Below are positions 43,996 through 55,546 of a stretch of DNA of 64,000 nt, in pieces. Positions within the stretch are counted from its first letter, which is position 1, and each line of letters opens with the position of its first letter. The notes beneath the pieces are model-generated. The model was not told the origin of the DNA, searched no databases, and saw only the letters and a program-made list of their open reading frames with translations. Both the position numbers and the translations under genes were made by a program. The stretch is from Phlebotomus papatasi (Eukaryota > Arthropoda > Insecta > Diptera > Psychodidae), in contig NC_077224.1 of the NCBI RefSeq assembly GCF_024763615.1, forward strand, positions 59,716,712-59,780,711, given 5' to 3'.

Positions 43996-45570
43996 ATGGG
44001 GAACAATTGAGTATAAATTGCAAATCTAACGTATTACGCAACATTGAAGTTATCACAATTAAAAAAAAGTTATATGAATCACAATTTAATGTTCCATAAA
44101 TTTGGGAATTTCTTCAAATAATTTTTAAATTCATAAATTTTGCAAAAAGGCAAGGAGAGGATTTTAGTATTTTTATTAATTTCGCAAGAGTAACTAGCAA
44201 TGATTTATTGCTACATAATGTCTGCTTAAAAAAAACAAATGAATTTAATTGCATTTTATGAAATATTGGAAGCGTTTTTCAGTCTTTCACCAACAATTTC
44301 GTAATATTAACAAAACATCCCAGAGATGTATTTCTTTTCAATTGAAACTCCTACACATTTAACGTAGATGCTTTCTGTTATTTCATAGAAAAGACAAACC
44401 TTTGCATCCTAAGAAATTTCTTCAAGAAACCTACGTATTAAAGTGCTTTATGCTTTATAATGATTTGGAAAAAATTACAAGTCACGGTGGATTATTTATA
44501 TAATTTCTTGAGTTGGAAATTTTATCTGAATCACTAAATGAGTAAAATGCACTTGTTATCATTCTAACAAAAGATCAAAATGGTGACAAGGTTAGCAAAA
44601 AAAATCGACATCAATTAGCAACGGGTGAGAGATTACATAAATCACCTTTCAGCAAGTTCAGCTTTAATTTGCCCAACCACAGAATCCTAGGATAATTGGA
44701 AAATGTGAAGACAATTTTCGAACTCACCCTTTCCACTTGCACCTTCTGGTCACCTCAGGAATTTCCACCGGAAGCTTGAAGGAAGAAGAATGGAAGAAAT
44801 ATCCAAAGCTTCCACTTGCAATCACAAGAAACTTTCTCAACAAAATACCATGTTCCAATGTAAATTGGGGAATCGATTTTTACTCCAAACGCGAAAGCCT
44901 TTCGGTTTTCAGTACCACCCACCACAATGCCACCCAATGCCATGCACTGGCAAAAAAAAAGTGCAGCAATAAGATTTTCTACTTTCAAGGAAATTCCACT
45001 ACAAACTTCATAGTTACTACGTCACTCACGGTGGGTGGAAAAGATGCACAGATTTTCACCGAATATCAAATAAAAAGATAATCACAACACATTTCTTCCT
45101 CGATAGCATTTCCTATATCTCTAAAGTCATTGGGATTTTTCACCATTCACCATTTAAATAATTTTCTTGCACTTTTCCAATTACATATCACAATTTTTCC
45201 TTTTCATGACCGAACACACGGAGCTCAAGTATCCAGCCATATAACTTCAATCGAACTCAGGTTGAACCACAAACTTTGCACGGAGAAATTTTCAGCATTA
45301 GTGAGCATTCTCATAGTTGGTGGGACATTCAATCATCTCTTTTGCTCACCATAAGCCGCTTATTTTGGCGTCTCTGTCGTTGGTAGAGTTTCCCGAAAAA
45401 AGAGCGGGAGAGATTGACAATGGCGCCAAAAGTGCGCATGTCCATCATATAGGGTAGTTCCTAAAGAAAATTTTAAGAAAAACTACGAGGATACATTTCC
45501 ATTTTTTTAACTATTGACTATTTGGTTTTTGTTGAATTGAACTTCCTTAAAGACTCGCAAGAAAGTGGTA
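43996..45570. other. intergenic, no gene seen
   Basis: AT-rich to about 44640, then more balanced composition. A 114-codon plus-strand ORF at 44737-45081 overlaps open frames on the other strand and shows no family motif. A GC-richer patch near 45355-45460 might be regulatory. Confidence 0.35.
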
Positions 45571-45572
45571 TC

Positions 45573-48500
45573 ACACTAGAGAATTTCACATTAAAATTTT
45601 AATATGATTCACATTAATTGTTGCTGATATGTGCCCTAATGTGCAATTTTCGTCAAGAGCTTTTAGAAATCGATTAATTTAGTGATTAAAAAGTGAACTC
45701 GAGTCACAAAAATTGGTTTAAATAGATTGAAATAGCATAAATACTATTGATAATTAATGAGCAAATTAATGAGAATTGAGCAAATTTATGAGCAAAATTT
45801 GCTCATTAAATTTTCATCAGGTACTACTTTATTGCAGTCATTCGGGTAGTTTCTGCGCCACAATTCTCTTACAAATTTATTCGTGATAAAATTGGAATAA
45901 AAAGTAGTGCTAATACCTACTATTTATTGCGCACGAGATGGAGAAAGGTCAAAAGACATTGAAAAAGATCGTGAAGAGGATAAGTAAGAAAAAAGCTAAA
46001 CAAAAATGTGTTCGATCTATATTTTAAATTCTTTCATAAACTTCTAGGATTTCGTAGTCAAATGAGATGGTGGCCGAATAAATTAAGGCTGTGCATGAGG
46101 AAACCGTCATTTGGGACTACAACTGCCGGGAATACAAAAATCAGTCGGGATTTCAGTGATATTGGCTCCTTCATTTTCGTAGTCTTCTTTTGAAAATAAA
46201 GCCCTACGATTTGAAGCAGCTCTTTAAATTCCTCCCAAGTCATCCGGAAAAAATTATTATGTCCAAAAAATCGCCCCAGAGAATTTCAACGACACCATGT
46301 GAAGGTCGCGTTAGGAGCCAATCTCTCGCCCACAACCTCCTTCTTCTCGCTTAGTGGGTCCTTTTGCACGACATGAAAGTTGTGTACAGGAAGAAAACTT
46401 CCTCTTCTTCAATATAATCTCACATTTTCGCTCAAATGACTGAAATGTTTCAAAAATACAAAAACCCATCTGACAACTCGTGTGCCATTCCCAGCGAGCA
46501 CAGTTAGCAGAATAAAATAGGATTTTCAGCATTTTTTTGCTGAATCGGTCTGCTGGCCAATCAGCAGCTCTCGAACAAAAAGTGCTAAGCAAATACATGA
46601 AAATGGCACTGTTTAGCGCTCGCAGTGGATGATGGCAGAACTAAACACTGCCGGTAGATGGCGCCAGGAAGCATTTAGCAGCAAATTTTCTCTTTCATTT
46701 TTTTTCTTTTTCTCTCAAAATGTCAAAATGGACTTGGAATTTCCTCTGAAATTATTTATCAACTTGGGGGATATTATAATCACGATTTTTATTACTTATA
46801 TTATTATAGGAATTGTGCTGTGGTATGCTGTCTATAGAGAATGGTCTAATAGGTGTATTAAACACACTCCCAACCAAAAATGTTGCATTTTTTAGTGAAT
46901 TGCGTCATTATTTTCCCGAGAAAAAAAATTATTTTTTTCTGAGGAAATATTCAGTCGGGGGTTATAAAATTATTCATTATTTATGAAAAATATGTTTTTT
47001 CTTTTGCAAAAAGCATATTTTCCTCAATTTTCGCAATTAAATATTGGCATCTTTCCTGGAACAGCCATCGATGTATTATGCTCACAGTCGGTCACAACTA
47101 TTGTAATTGGTCTTGAAACAGGATTTTTCTACTTTTTTAACTTTTTTATGGTAAATAAAGTTGCAGATGCATTTAAAAAAATCTTTTTAAAAGTTGTGAC
47201 TCCCCCACTTAACTCTTTCGCCTCTTTTGGGACTCTGAGTACTCAAAGCAGCATATGAATACTCTGTGGAAAACAATGTTTTTTTGTAATTATTCAGAAC
47301 TGATAAAAATCCGATTCTTGTGAATGATTACAAACTATAAGGATGTCTAAATGTAAAATATTTTTTATAGGACCTCAATTAATTTCTGAGCAAAGATATT
47401 TTTGATTTAAAAAAAAAAGTGAAATTGGCTTGCAGCATATGCTGCGGTCCGGAAATGGTTAATGAGTTCAATGATGTCTTTAAAAATACTACAAAAAAAA
47501 TTCTATGAATACTACAAAATAAAATATAATTGTTTTATCACAATTTAAGTTGAAAAAATTACATAAAAGCTTTTTTGTTTGCTGCGGCGAATGCGAAAAA
47601 TATATATTTTTTTATGTTATAAAATGTTTTATATTTTACAAGTGAAATAAATATATGATCCGTGCACGATGCATATGCATAATGTATATGCTGCATTTTT
47701 CTATTTATAAATTTTCGATTATAAATTTTCTAAAGCGCATTTTTACGCAAAAAACTACTTTTATTATCGTGGTAAAATAACAAACCAAGAATTATCGTTT
47801 TTTTATACTGTACGTATTCTTTTTTAAATGAAAAAATTATTCTATTTGATGATTCACTTTTTAAATTAAAATGATATGCATTTATATTTTTTAGAAGAGA
47901 GTTTTTAAATACCTTTAAAGTCAGGAAAATATGCTAATTCGTTGGAAATCATTTCAAATAATTTTGAGTAGACTATGTATACCATTAAATAAAAATGATA
48001 GAGGCTCTAAATTTTATATGTTCTTGATCTTCTTGGTATTTCCATGAGGTTCCGAAGTTTTTTCAATATTTCTCGAATTTAGAATTCATTAAATATCAAA
48101 ATATCTTGAGAATTCCCAAGAATTTCTTGGGTTATTAATTTTCTAAAATCACAGCGGACAAGAATTCTTAGCAATGCAATTTTAATTTAGGTGTAGTATA
48201 TTATTTTATAAATGAATTCACAATATTTTTTGATAAAATTAGACAAAAAAAATTAAATTTATTGTTCGGAAAAGGTTTAAGAATACATATTATTCAAAAT
48301 ATATTATAAATATGATTTTTTAAAATTTTTGTGAATTTTAAATTTTTTTCTTTATTTTTTAATGTCAAATGTGGTTATTGTAAGAATCATAAAATTGTAA
48401 TAATGGAAAAGGTTAACCTTAGCTTCTACTCAAACTCAGCAAAGACAAAAACCAAGTGCATTAAAGTCTCTCACTCGATTGGGGAAAAAGAATAACTTTG

Positions 48501-48731
48501 ACTAATTGCCACTGCGATCGCTAGTGTAACTTCGAGGTCAGCAGAGCTCAGCTGAAAAAATATATGTTTTCAGCTGATTTGAAAAAGCTTAGCATTTGGT
48601 GCTCGCTGGGTTATGACATTGAGCAATTCTAGCAATGTGTCCTGACTAAATCAGCGATTTCGAGTGGTTCTAGAAGTTTTAATGAGTAACTTTTTACTTT
48701 AACTTTAATGTGAAATTTTCTAGTGTGATAA
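45573..48731. mobile_element. possible 3.16 kb TIR-bounded element
   Basis: The left end TATCACACTAGAGAATTTCA and the right end TGAAATTTTCTAGTGTGATA are inverted copies of about 28 bp. The left end also matches the 34044-34441 element well inward. No transposase was recognised inside, and no target duplication could be defined, so the pair may instead be two unrelated remnants. Confidence 0.35.
46728..46895 (+). CDS. possible 55-aa membrane microprotein
   Basis: ORF from ATG (MDLEFPLKLFINLGDIIITI) with one strongly hydrophobic segment at about residues 11-35, then a charged tail ending in a Cys pair (QKCCIF). The same frame is open upstream to an ATG at 46629. No splice sites or family were recognised. 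It sits inside the possible TIR-bounded unit. Treat as hypothetical. Confidence 0.2.
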   Translation: MDLEFPLKLFINLGDIIITIFITYIIIGIVLWYAVYREWSNRCIKHTPNQKCCIF

Positions 48732-49770
48732 CTCCGTTAGAAACAAGGGTAGATCTGGCTGTACAATTATCGGCTTAATTTCATTCCATAAAGCTAAAAG
48801 GTTTGAATAAATACTAAACCTACAGATTGGCCATACCCTACTTTCTGGCCGGGTGGATGACAACGCAAATTTTACATAAACTACGAATTTCACCACATTA
48901 TTTTTCAATGGTTCAAAGTGCAAACTATTATGTAGTCAAAATATCAAATGTTGTCCAATAAAAATCAAATTAGATAAATATTTAATTTAGAACTTTATGG
49001 CTCGGATAGGGGAAAGCGCGCTACCTTCGGACGATTTATGCTTCGAACAATTCATTTTTTTCAGTGTGTTAGAGTGGAGTAACTACTTATCGCCACTTTT
49101 AGGAAAAACTGAAATTAAATTTAATTATAATTTTTAAACCCTTATTATGAAGTAACTTAAATTTGACCCAAAGTTACTTAGATATCTTGTCTATAGATAT
49201 ATCAAACTAAAAGTCCCACAATTTAACAGTGGATTACTTAAAAAAATATATATTTTTATTAAAAATTCAAAAATAACCACTTCTCGCCAATATGTTGTGA
49301 ATTTTTATTTTAAGAAATTTTCCTGATCTAAAAGGTGTGCCGGAGCTATTATAAATAAGTAAAATTTTCATGCAAGTTCTGGAAAATTAAATAAATTAGA
49401 TCAACGAAGAGTTAAAACATAATTTTTGACCTGGATTTAGATTTATTTCTTTCTTAACCCTATATGATGTTTCGGGGACTAAAATTAACACTTAAAGGGA
49501 TCGAACTTTTCCCACTATGTCACTATTTTTGCAAAGATTTAGGGTTTTACTGACCCAAATCTCTACCTCTTTTTGTTTCATTTGCTCATCATTCATTTTG
49601 TGCCGTATAAAAAAATTATCCAGGAATAAATAATTGTCATTATCTATTTTTTTATGTTCCTCTTTTTTCTATTTTATTTTTAATTATCACAATTGTAAAA
49701 GGGATGACCCTATTCTTGTGATTAAATAAAGTAATAATAATAATAAATAATGATTTTAGTCTGTAATGGT
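48732..49770. other. AT-rich intergenic
   Basis: No gene seen. At 49011 a single MITE-like end occurs (TAGGGGAAAGCGCGCTACCT) without a matching right end, and a reversed GATCTAAAAGGTGTGCCGGA piece of the 49771 family lies near 49325. Confidence 0.4.
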
Positions 49771-50005
49771 TCCAGCACCCCTTTTAGATTAGGAAAATTT
49801 CATGAAATCAAAATTTACATCTCATTCTTTCTCAAACATTTTGGATAAGTCTATCTCATTCTCTTGCACTCAAAATTGGTTTGAACTAAATTGAATTTGT
49901 TATGACGCTTGAAAAAAAAGTATGAGACTGATATACGTTTGATTAAAAAATGACCGTTTATTTTGATTTCGTGAGATTTTCCTGATCTAGAAGGTATGCT
50001 GGATT
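49771..50005. mobile_element. 235 bp MITE, CCAGCACCCCTTTTAGATTA-ended
   Basis: The left CCAGCACCCCTTTTAGATTA then ggaaaatttcatgaaatcaa is mirrored by the right TTGATTTCGTGAGATTTTCC then tgatctagaaggtatgctgg. No ORF. Confidence 0.65.
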
Positions 50006-50284
50006 CATGAATAAATCAAATTAAGTTAGTAAAAAAGTTACATCTACAAAAAATAATTCTAATTGACAAAATTTTCTTAATTATTTTACTGCTTTGAAAA
50101 AAGTCCAATTTGATAAAAACTTATTGTATGCTAACCAAAATCGAGTTTAATTGATCGAAATATTTTTACGGCAAAACAATATTTCCGAAATTTATTTCTA
50201 CACTGAATAAATTGATTTTTTTCTGGTCATTTTAAATTATTAACCAACCTATGAATTTTTTGTAAAACAAATTTATTATTTTCT

Positions 50285-50775
50285 GATGCCTGCATATTTT
50301 TTAGATCAGAAAAGTTTCATAAGATCAAAATTCACATCTCTTTCCTTAAACGCAATCCATATGTCTATTCTAGCCTTTCGCGCTGTTATTCTTTTTTGAA
50401 CATCACAACAAATTCAGGCTAGTTCAATTAAATTCGACATGGTTTTTTAATTTATTCAAATTCAATCGTAAGTTTCACCTCTTTCTTACAAATTGAAATC
50501 TAGATTCTATTTGTCTCTTTCTGAGAAATGGACATTGAAATTTTAATTTCATTTTTTAATTCAAAAATTCAATTTACTTTTGACAAAAAGAGACAATTAT
50601 ATTTGATTTAAGTTTGAAAAAGTAAGGGGCAATATTTAAATCGATTGAATTTCGCTCAGTTGAAAACGTGTGCCAGTGACATAAGGAATGGGAGGTAGAT
50701 CATAGATTATGGGAAAACGTTAGAGAAAGACTGGAATGTGAATTTTGATTTTATGCAATTTTCCTGATCAGTTTG
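50285..50775. mobile_element. ~490 bp relative of the 49771 MITE
   Basis: The left TTTAGATCAGAAAAGTTTCA then taagatcaaaattcaca is mirrored by the right TGTGAATTTTGATTTTATGC then aattttcctgatca. The interior is longer than in the 49771 copy. Confidence 0.6.
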
Positions 50776-50814
50776 ATACAAATTGATTTTTTTTATTCTT
50801 TCTTCTGAAAGGGT

Positions 50815-51046
50815 GTTGCTTGGAACCTTGTAAAGAGTTTACCGTCTTTATTTACTCTAAAATCATTCTTTATACATTTTAAAATTAATAAATGCACCAA
50901 AGCTATTTCGGTCACCTTCATTCTCAAAGTTCCTTGCCCTTCGGGAATTCATCCAATATCTTTTTCACGTCATCTCGTTTGTCGAATTCGAGGAACAAAA
51001 AAGGTGGCCGAAATTGCAAGCTGGCCGGAATTTGGCACACTTACGC
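50815..51046 (-). mobile_element. half-copy of the GTGTGCCAAATTCC MITE at the D2LIC 3' end
   Basis: Read in reverse it follows 17616-17940 closely and ends at GCCGGAATTTGGCACACTTA then cgc, with TA beyond. Its terminus lies 20 bp from the D2LIC stop codon, so it probably supplies the transcript's 3' flank. Confidence 0.65.
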
Positions 51047-51066
51047 TAAGCTTAAGGTTTATGAAC

Positions 51067-52115
51067 CTAATTTATTTTTTCAAATCTTCCCATAATATCA
51101 GTGTGCTTTAGTAGAGTGTGAAGTTCTTCATCTTTTTGTGCCCTTAATTCATCAATAATCGGTTCTCTAAAATCCGTGTCCTTTATTGGATCTGGTGGAA
51201 GAGGAGCAATGGAGCTATCCTCTTGTGGAATTGCTCGACAAAATATTGCTCCAATTGCCTCAAGATTTTCCGCACTAAATCCAATGCTATTCCATGAATC
51301 CTGCCCAAAAGGCACAGATAGAGGAGCATTGTAGTCAGTCTGGAGATTCCTAATAGGATTTGCTGGACTTCCGAAGCCACAGTGATTGAGAATGTCTCTC
51401 ACTGTCCGTCCCATTGAGCTGTTTTGAGTGGTATAGAAGGATACAGAAGCACCAATTTGATGAGCAATTGCCCTCAAGCATTTACAAACTTGTTTCTTAA
51501 TTTCCGGATCTTTGTCCTGGAACATATCATACTTCCCGCCAATAATATAAACGGGAACTGGAAAGAGATTTTCTGTGATGTGCTCTTTAGAAAAGTTCTG
51601 CAAATGAGTGGCATTTTCTGGAGGTTTGCAATTACGAAGGACATTTTTTAGTTCGACCAATATTGAACTGATGTCATTCCACAATTTCTCAGGCCTCGAT
51701 AGATCTATCATTATAACCACTGAAGCATTCTCCAGTCCATTGGACCTGAAGGGAATACAGAGGAGCTGTTCTGAATTCACCACCGTCCCGAGTTCCCACA
51801 CATGGCAGATTTGCTTCTGAATGCCTTGGCCAGGACTTGTACGCCTTCCGTAAGAATACTCCAGGGCTAGTGTTGTCTTGGGACTCTCTTCCCGATCCAG
51901 GTAACGATTGATAAAGGTAGATTTCCCCTGAAAACCGCCAAATGCTAACAAAAGAGGAACTTCATACTAAATCCGCGATAACTTACGACATTCTTACTGC
52001 CAAGTATAAAGATTGTCCTTTCTTTGGGTCCAGTAAGAGTCACTTGACTCTTCACTTGGTCTTCAGCCAATTTAATAGCAATCTCCCTGAGACTTTCTCT
52101 CTGAATCTCACTCAT
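51067..52115 (-). CDS. D2LIC: cytoplasmic dynein 2 light intermediate chain (complete, 2 exons)
   Basis: This is the light intermediate chain of dynein-2 (DYNC2LI1 in vertebrates), the motor that returns intraflagellar-transport trains from the ciliary tip. In flies it would act in ciliated sensory neurons. Exon 1 is 52115-51987 (43 codons, MSEIQRESLREIAIKLAEDQ) and exon 2 is 51927-51067. The 59 bp intron splits the P-loop, which reads FILGSKNV|GKSTFINRYL after splicing. Downstream are WELGTVVNSEQLLCIPF, ASVVIMIDLSRPEKLW and PVYIIGGKYDMFQDKDPEIKK, matching the GTPase-like fold of the family; then GQDSWNSIGF and a C terminus with LRAQKDEELHTLLKH. The product is 329 aa, near the usual 340-350. 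The start is the only ATG upstream in frame before the donor. An AATAAA overlaps the last codons. Confidence 0.93.
51071..51076 (-). terminator. AATAAA inside the D2LIC coding end
   Basis: The hexamer AATAAA on the minus strand occupies the codons before the stop (GAA AAA ATA AAT TAG). Cleavage 10-30 nt beyond it would fall in 51041-51061, giving a 3' UTR of at most about 25 nt. No better hexamer lies between the stop and the MITE. Confidence 0.45.
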
Positions 52116-52284
52116 TTCCTATAAATTACTTCCTACAACTAATGAAATTCTCGATTTGTTGTTTCATTTGGTTTCCTTAGCAACTCATTTAATGTTTGTT
52201 TAAAGCCTTTTGTAACTTCCGCAAGGGAATTATGGAAACACCGGGTTTTATTTTATTGGGAATTTCAATACCGGTCAAAGTAAA

Positions 52285-52500
52285 TTACCCCTTGCATGAT
52301 AAGTGTTCTAATTTTTTATCAACATAATGAGTATTAATATTACAATCATGAAGAAGAGAATACAATAAGGTCATTCCGTTACTTGGTTGTTTCGATTTTA
52401 TTGATACAGGACTAGAGTCCCAAAACCTTTGCAAAATATCTTTAAGTCTCTGAAAATCGAGGAAAATTATTTTTCCAGGGATTGTTCCTTGATTCCTCAT
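52285..52500 (-). CDS. uncharacterised 71-codon ORF upstream of D2LIC
   Basis: ATG-to-stop ORF (starts MRNQGTIPGKIIFLDFQRLK) on the same strand as D2LIC, 170 bp upstream of its start. Another ORF at 52773-52543 precedes it in the same direction, and a good acceptor-like TTTTCAG lies inside the first. The two could be exons of one gene. No family was recognised, and the AT-rich composition allows chance. Confidence 0.25.
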   Translation of the reverse strand: MRNQGTIPGKIIFLDFQRLKDILQRFWDSSPVSIKSKQPSNGMTLLYSLLHDCNINTHYVDKKLEHLSCKG

Positions 52501-53450
52501 TATTAAAAGCTAATGAATCATATTTTTAATGGTTCATTTAAACTAATTTTTAAAATTTTGAAAAGGCAAAAGAGCGCCCTTGCGCCCTTCTATTTCATTG
52601 AAGGTCCATGAATCAGAAAAGTTGTAGAGAATGAAATACTCTTTTAAGTTTGAGACAAATAAAATTACATAAATTGTATATAAACTTTTGAATTTTGGAA
52701 AGCACCAAAAACTCAAATCTGACATTTTTAAAGGATTCTCTAATGATTTTATCTGAGATTTTACGACTCTCATTTAAGCGTGAGGAACAGAGGCTAATTC
52801 GGAACCGCTCTATATAAGTAGCAAATCAATTCAAGATTTTTTAGTCAAAAATATCTTTGCAAAGAAATCAATCGATTCATTTTGTTAAAAATACATACAT
52901 AAGAAAATAACTTTTTAAGATGCAGCACAGATAAATGATTTTCATTTATAAATTGTCTCATATAACTGAAATATTAAATTAAATACCTTATTAAAATCTG
53001 TAGTTTTGTTGCTTAAAACTGGCCCAAGCCAAGGGGGAGATATTAGGATGAAAATGTGTACACCACTTCCAGCCAGACACTTCCACAATTTGTATGGAGG
53101 AGCCCTTTACACTTTCAGCATTTGGAAAGACTCCTGAAAATGCTGCAATACTTTCAGCACTTCTTGCACTTCATGCACTTCTCAGGAATCAATAATTTAT
53201 TTAATATTATGAAAAATATAATAAAGAAACTTTAAAAAAATCTTAAGAAATTTATTTTTACATGTATTTTTTTTCTTCAAAATTTTCTTTATATTTTATA
53301 ATAATATTTTAATAATAATATAATATTTTTTAATAATAATATTTTTTAATAATAGTATTTTAATAGCAGCAGATATTTTTGCATACTAACGATATTTTAT
53401 TATTATCTGTATATTATGACCTACAGAATTTCTTTCTATGCATTTTCTAA
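52501..53450. other. intergenic with AT-rich low-complexity tract
   Basis: No supported gene apart from the ORF noted above. A tract of interspersed TAATAATA and ATTTT words lies at about 53290-53400. Confidence 0.4.
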
Positions 53451-53559
53451 TGGCCTCTACACACTAGAGAAAAATATGTCCATATTTTAAAGTATTCCTA
53501 CACAAGCGTAGGCAATTTGCTTCAATATGGACATAAATTTCTCTAGTGTGTAGAGGCCA
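53451..53559. repeat. 109 bp near-perfect hairpin
   Basis: TGGCCTCTACACACTAGAGA then aaaatatgtccatattt on the left is mirrored by caatatggacataaattt then CTCTAGTGTGTAGAGGCCA on the right; the loop is about 35 bp. Small TIR element or structured RNA. No copy elsewhere in the window. Confidence 0.6.
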
Positions 53560-53982
53560 CAACAGACCAGTGAAGCTACTTCTGGAAAAGAGGTGCCAAA
53601 AAAATGTATTGTCGTTTATAATTGATTGAAATTATTTTGGAAAGTCTGCAAGAGACCAAAAGTACGAGTGCAACAACTAATTTAGCACTTTAGAAGTACA
53701 GAATTAATCAAACATTTCTTGATAAAGTTATATTCGAGAAATCAGGTGGAAAAATGCTTTTTTTTAATTTTTCTTTTTAAAAATGAGTTGCATGTAATCA
53801 ATAAATATTATTTATGTATTTCAAAAAAAAAAAAAATTTATTTAAGATCGTATCAAAAATAATTGTTTTCCAAAAGTTAATCATTTTTATCGTCTAAAAT
53901 TTTCTTGTCACATTTGAAAAAGTTATTTAATTTACTCTGCAAGATAGATCATCCGACAGCATATAGCGGTTAGATCAGTGAA

Positions 53983-54171
53983 ATGTTTTTAGGGTTATTC
54001 TCGGAACTGCATGCACCACCACGTTCTTATTTCACTCCCGCTAGCCCCAAAGACGTCATACCTCATACCCGTTCAACCACAGCACAGAATCCGGCAAATC
54101 CTCTACTCCGGAATTGGATAGAGAAGTCTTTGATTAAAGTTACCACTAAAAAGTACCGTTATAACACGTAA
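53983..54171 (+). pseudogene. GC-richer coding-like fragment of unknown family
   Basis: A 62-codon ORF (MFLGLFSELHAPPRSYFTPA ... LLRNWIEKSLIKV) whose base composition differs sharply from the flanks. Pro- and charge-rich, no motif recognised, no splice partners. Could be a mobile-element or gene fragment. Confidence 0.25.
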
Positions 54172-55084
54172 TACAGTTCCTACAGTTCCCTTTATTCTTA
54201 TCAGTGAAAAGATGTGGCAGCCATGTATCAAGCTTTTAAATACATCCAAGCTTTTCTAAATAGCTGAAGTCGATCGAATTATTGTTTTCCAAAATCTTAA
54301 TAATCTCTTTAACCTCTTCAATTGTCTTCCACTGGAATACGCACAATATTGCCGTTAATGTTAGAGACCGTTTAAGATAGAGTTGATCTTTTCAAGAATA
54401 AATCTCTATATCGAAATTTTTCAGGTCACTTTTCAGTCATTTAAACATGATCTAAATAAAAAACCCAAAATACCCAATGGAATGGAATGGAAGTCTATCA
54501 TTTAGGCCTTTCCAAAATTGGATTAACATTAAATAACTACAAAGACATCTTTTCGTTCCTTACGTATTTTTGGCACTCGAATTTAAAATCTGAGCTAAAA
54601 GTAGCGTATAATCTCTAAAATTCGAAATTAAACAGAGAAGACTTTATTTTCGGACACTCCCACTTCCAAAGACTTCCAAGTACTTCATTTTCAGCTGTAC
54701 ACCTCCGACCCTAATATCTCAAGGTTTTTCAATGATTTTCGGATATGTTTTGTTGTTAATTAAGTTGAACGTTAATCCTTAGACATCTTTTACCGGAAAA
54801 ATCGCCATCTTGAAATATTCTAAATCAAAGGACTTAATCCTTACCAATTTTGGTCAAAAATTAATTAAAATATTAATGATATTCTAAAATACCCTCTTCT
54901 TGAACAATTTTCAACTTCATGATGGTTTTATGGTGATTTATAAATAGATAAATTTAAATTATAGGTGACGATTTAAATTTTAAATCGTCACCTTTTTTTA
55001 AACAAAATTAATTATTTATTGATAAATTTAAATTTTCTACTGTCCAATCTACTAATTTACTTACCAAAATTTTTTTTTCCTTAA

Positions 55085-55190
55085 TCATGTCGAGATATTT
55101 GTATTACAATGTACTCATTTTGAATGTCCTCGTGTTGTACAAATCTGCTAAGGCCAGCAGAATGTCCAGGAGGGTCTCTCAGCATTGTCC
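55085..55190 (-). mobile_element. SINE tail fragment
   Basis: Matches the 3' portion of the SINE at 37241-37552 in the same orientation (tcgagatat, ttgtattacaa, then aatctgctaag and gtccaggag). The tRNA-like head is absent. Confidence 0.5.
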
Positions 55191-55483
55191 AATTTAATTG
55201 GTTTCTCCTTCTCACAATACACAATTAAAAAACCAAAATAGATTATTACCTAATTATTTATTTACACAATAGTTATATTTGATAAATATGTATAATTGTT
55301 ACTCCTATTGCACTTAAAGTTTAAGAAACATTTTTCTTTTCTTTCATTTTAAAATTCACTTCTGTGCTCTCCGCAACAAAATGAAAGTGTTTCATGTTCT
55401 TTTTTTTAATTTAAGTTGCAACTCTTGCCATTTACTGTACAACATAAATAATTCTAATATACAAAAGAAATAAAGACTGAAAA

Positions 55484-55489
55484 TTTATT
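55484..55489 (-). terminator. Vps54 poly(A) signal
   Basis: An AATAAA hexamer on the minus strand starting 58 nt past the Vps54 stop codon, the first on that strand and well placed for 3' end formation. Confidence 0.5.
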
Positions 55490-55546
55490 TAAAAGAGAAT
55501 CTAATTGGAGGAAAGAAATGTGGATTTGGTGAAGTGTCAAATAGAA

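Larger units (their letters stand above)
54172..55546. other. intergenic between D2LIC side and Vps54 3' end
   Basis: No gene seen. It holds a perfect 31 bp palindrome at 54963-54993 (AGGTGACGATTTAAA and its mirror around one T) followed by a T run, a SINE tail fragment at 55085-55190, and a Vps54 poly(A) signal at 55484-55489. Confidence 0.45.

Noticed and set aside
44737..45081. 114-codon plus-strand ORF
   Set aside because: Overlapping open frames on both strands and no recognisable motif; no splice support.
53290..53400. CRISPR-like or satellite array
   Set aside because: Only irregular AT-rich low-complexity words; no spaced direct repeats.
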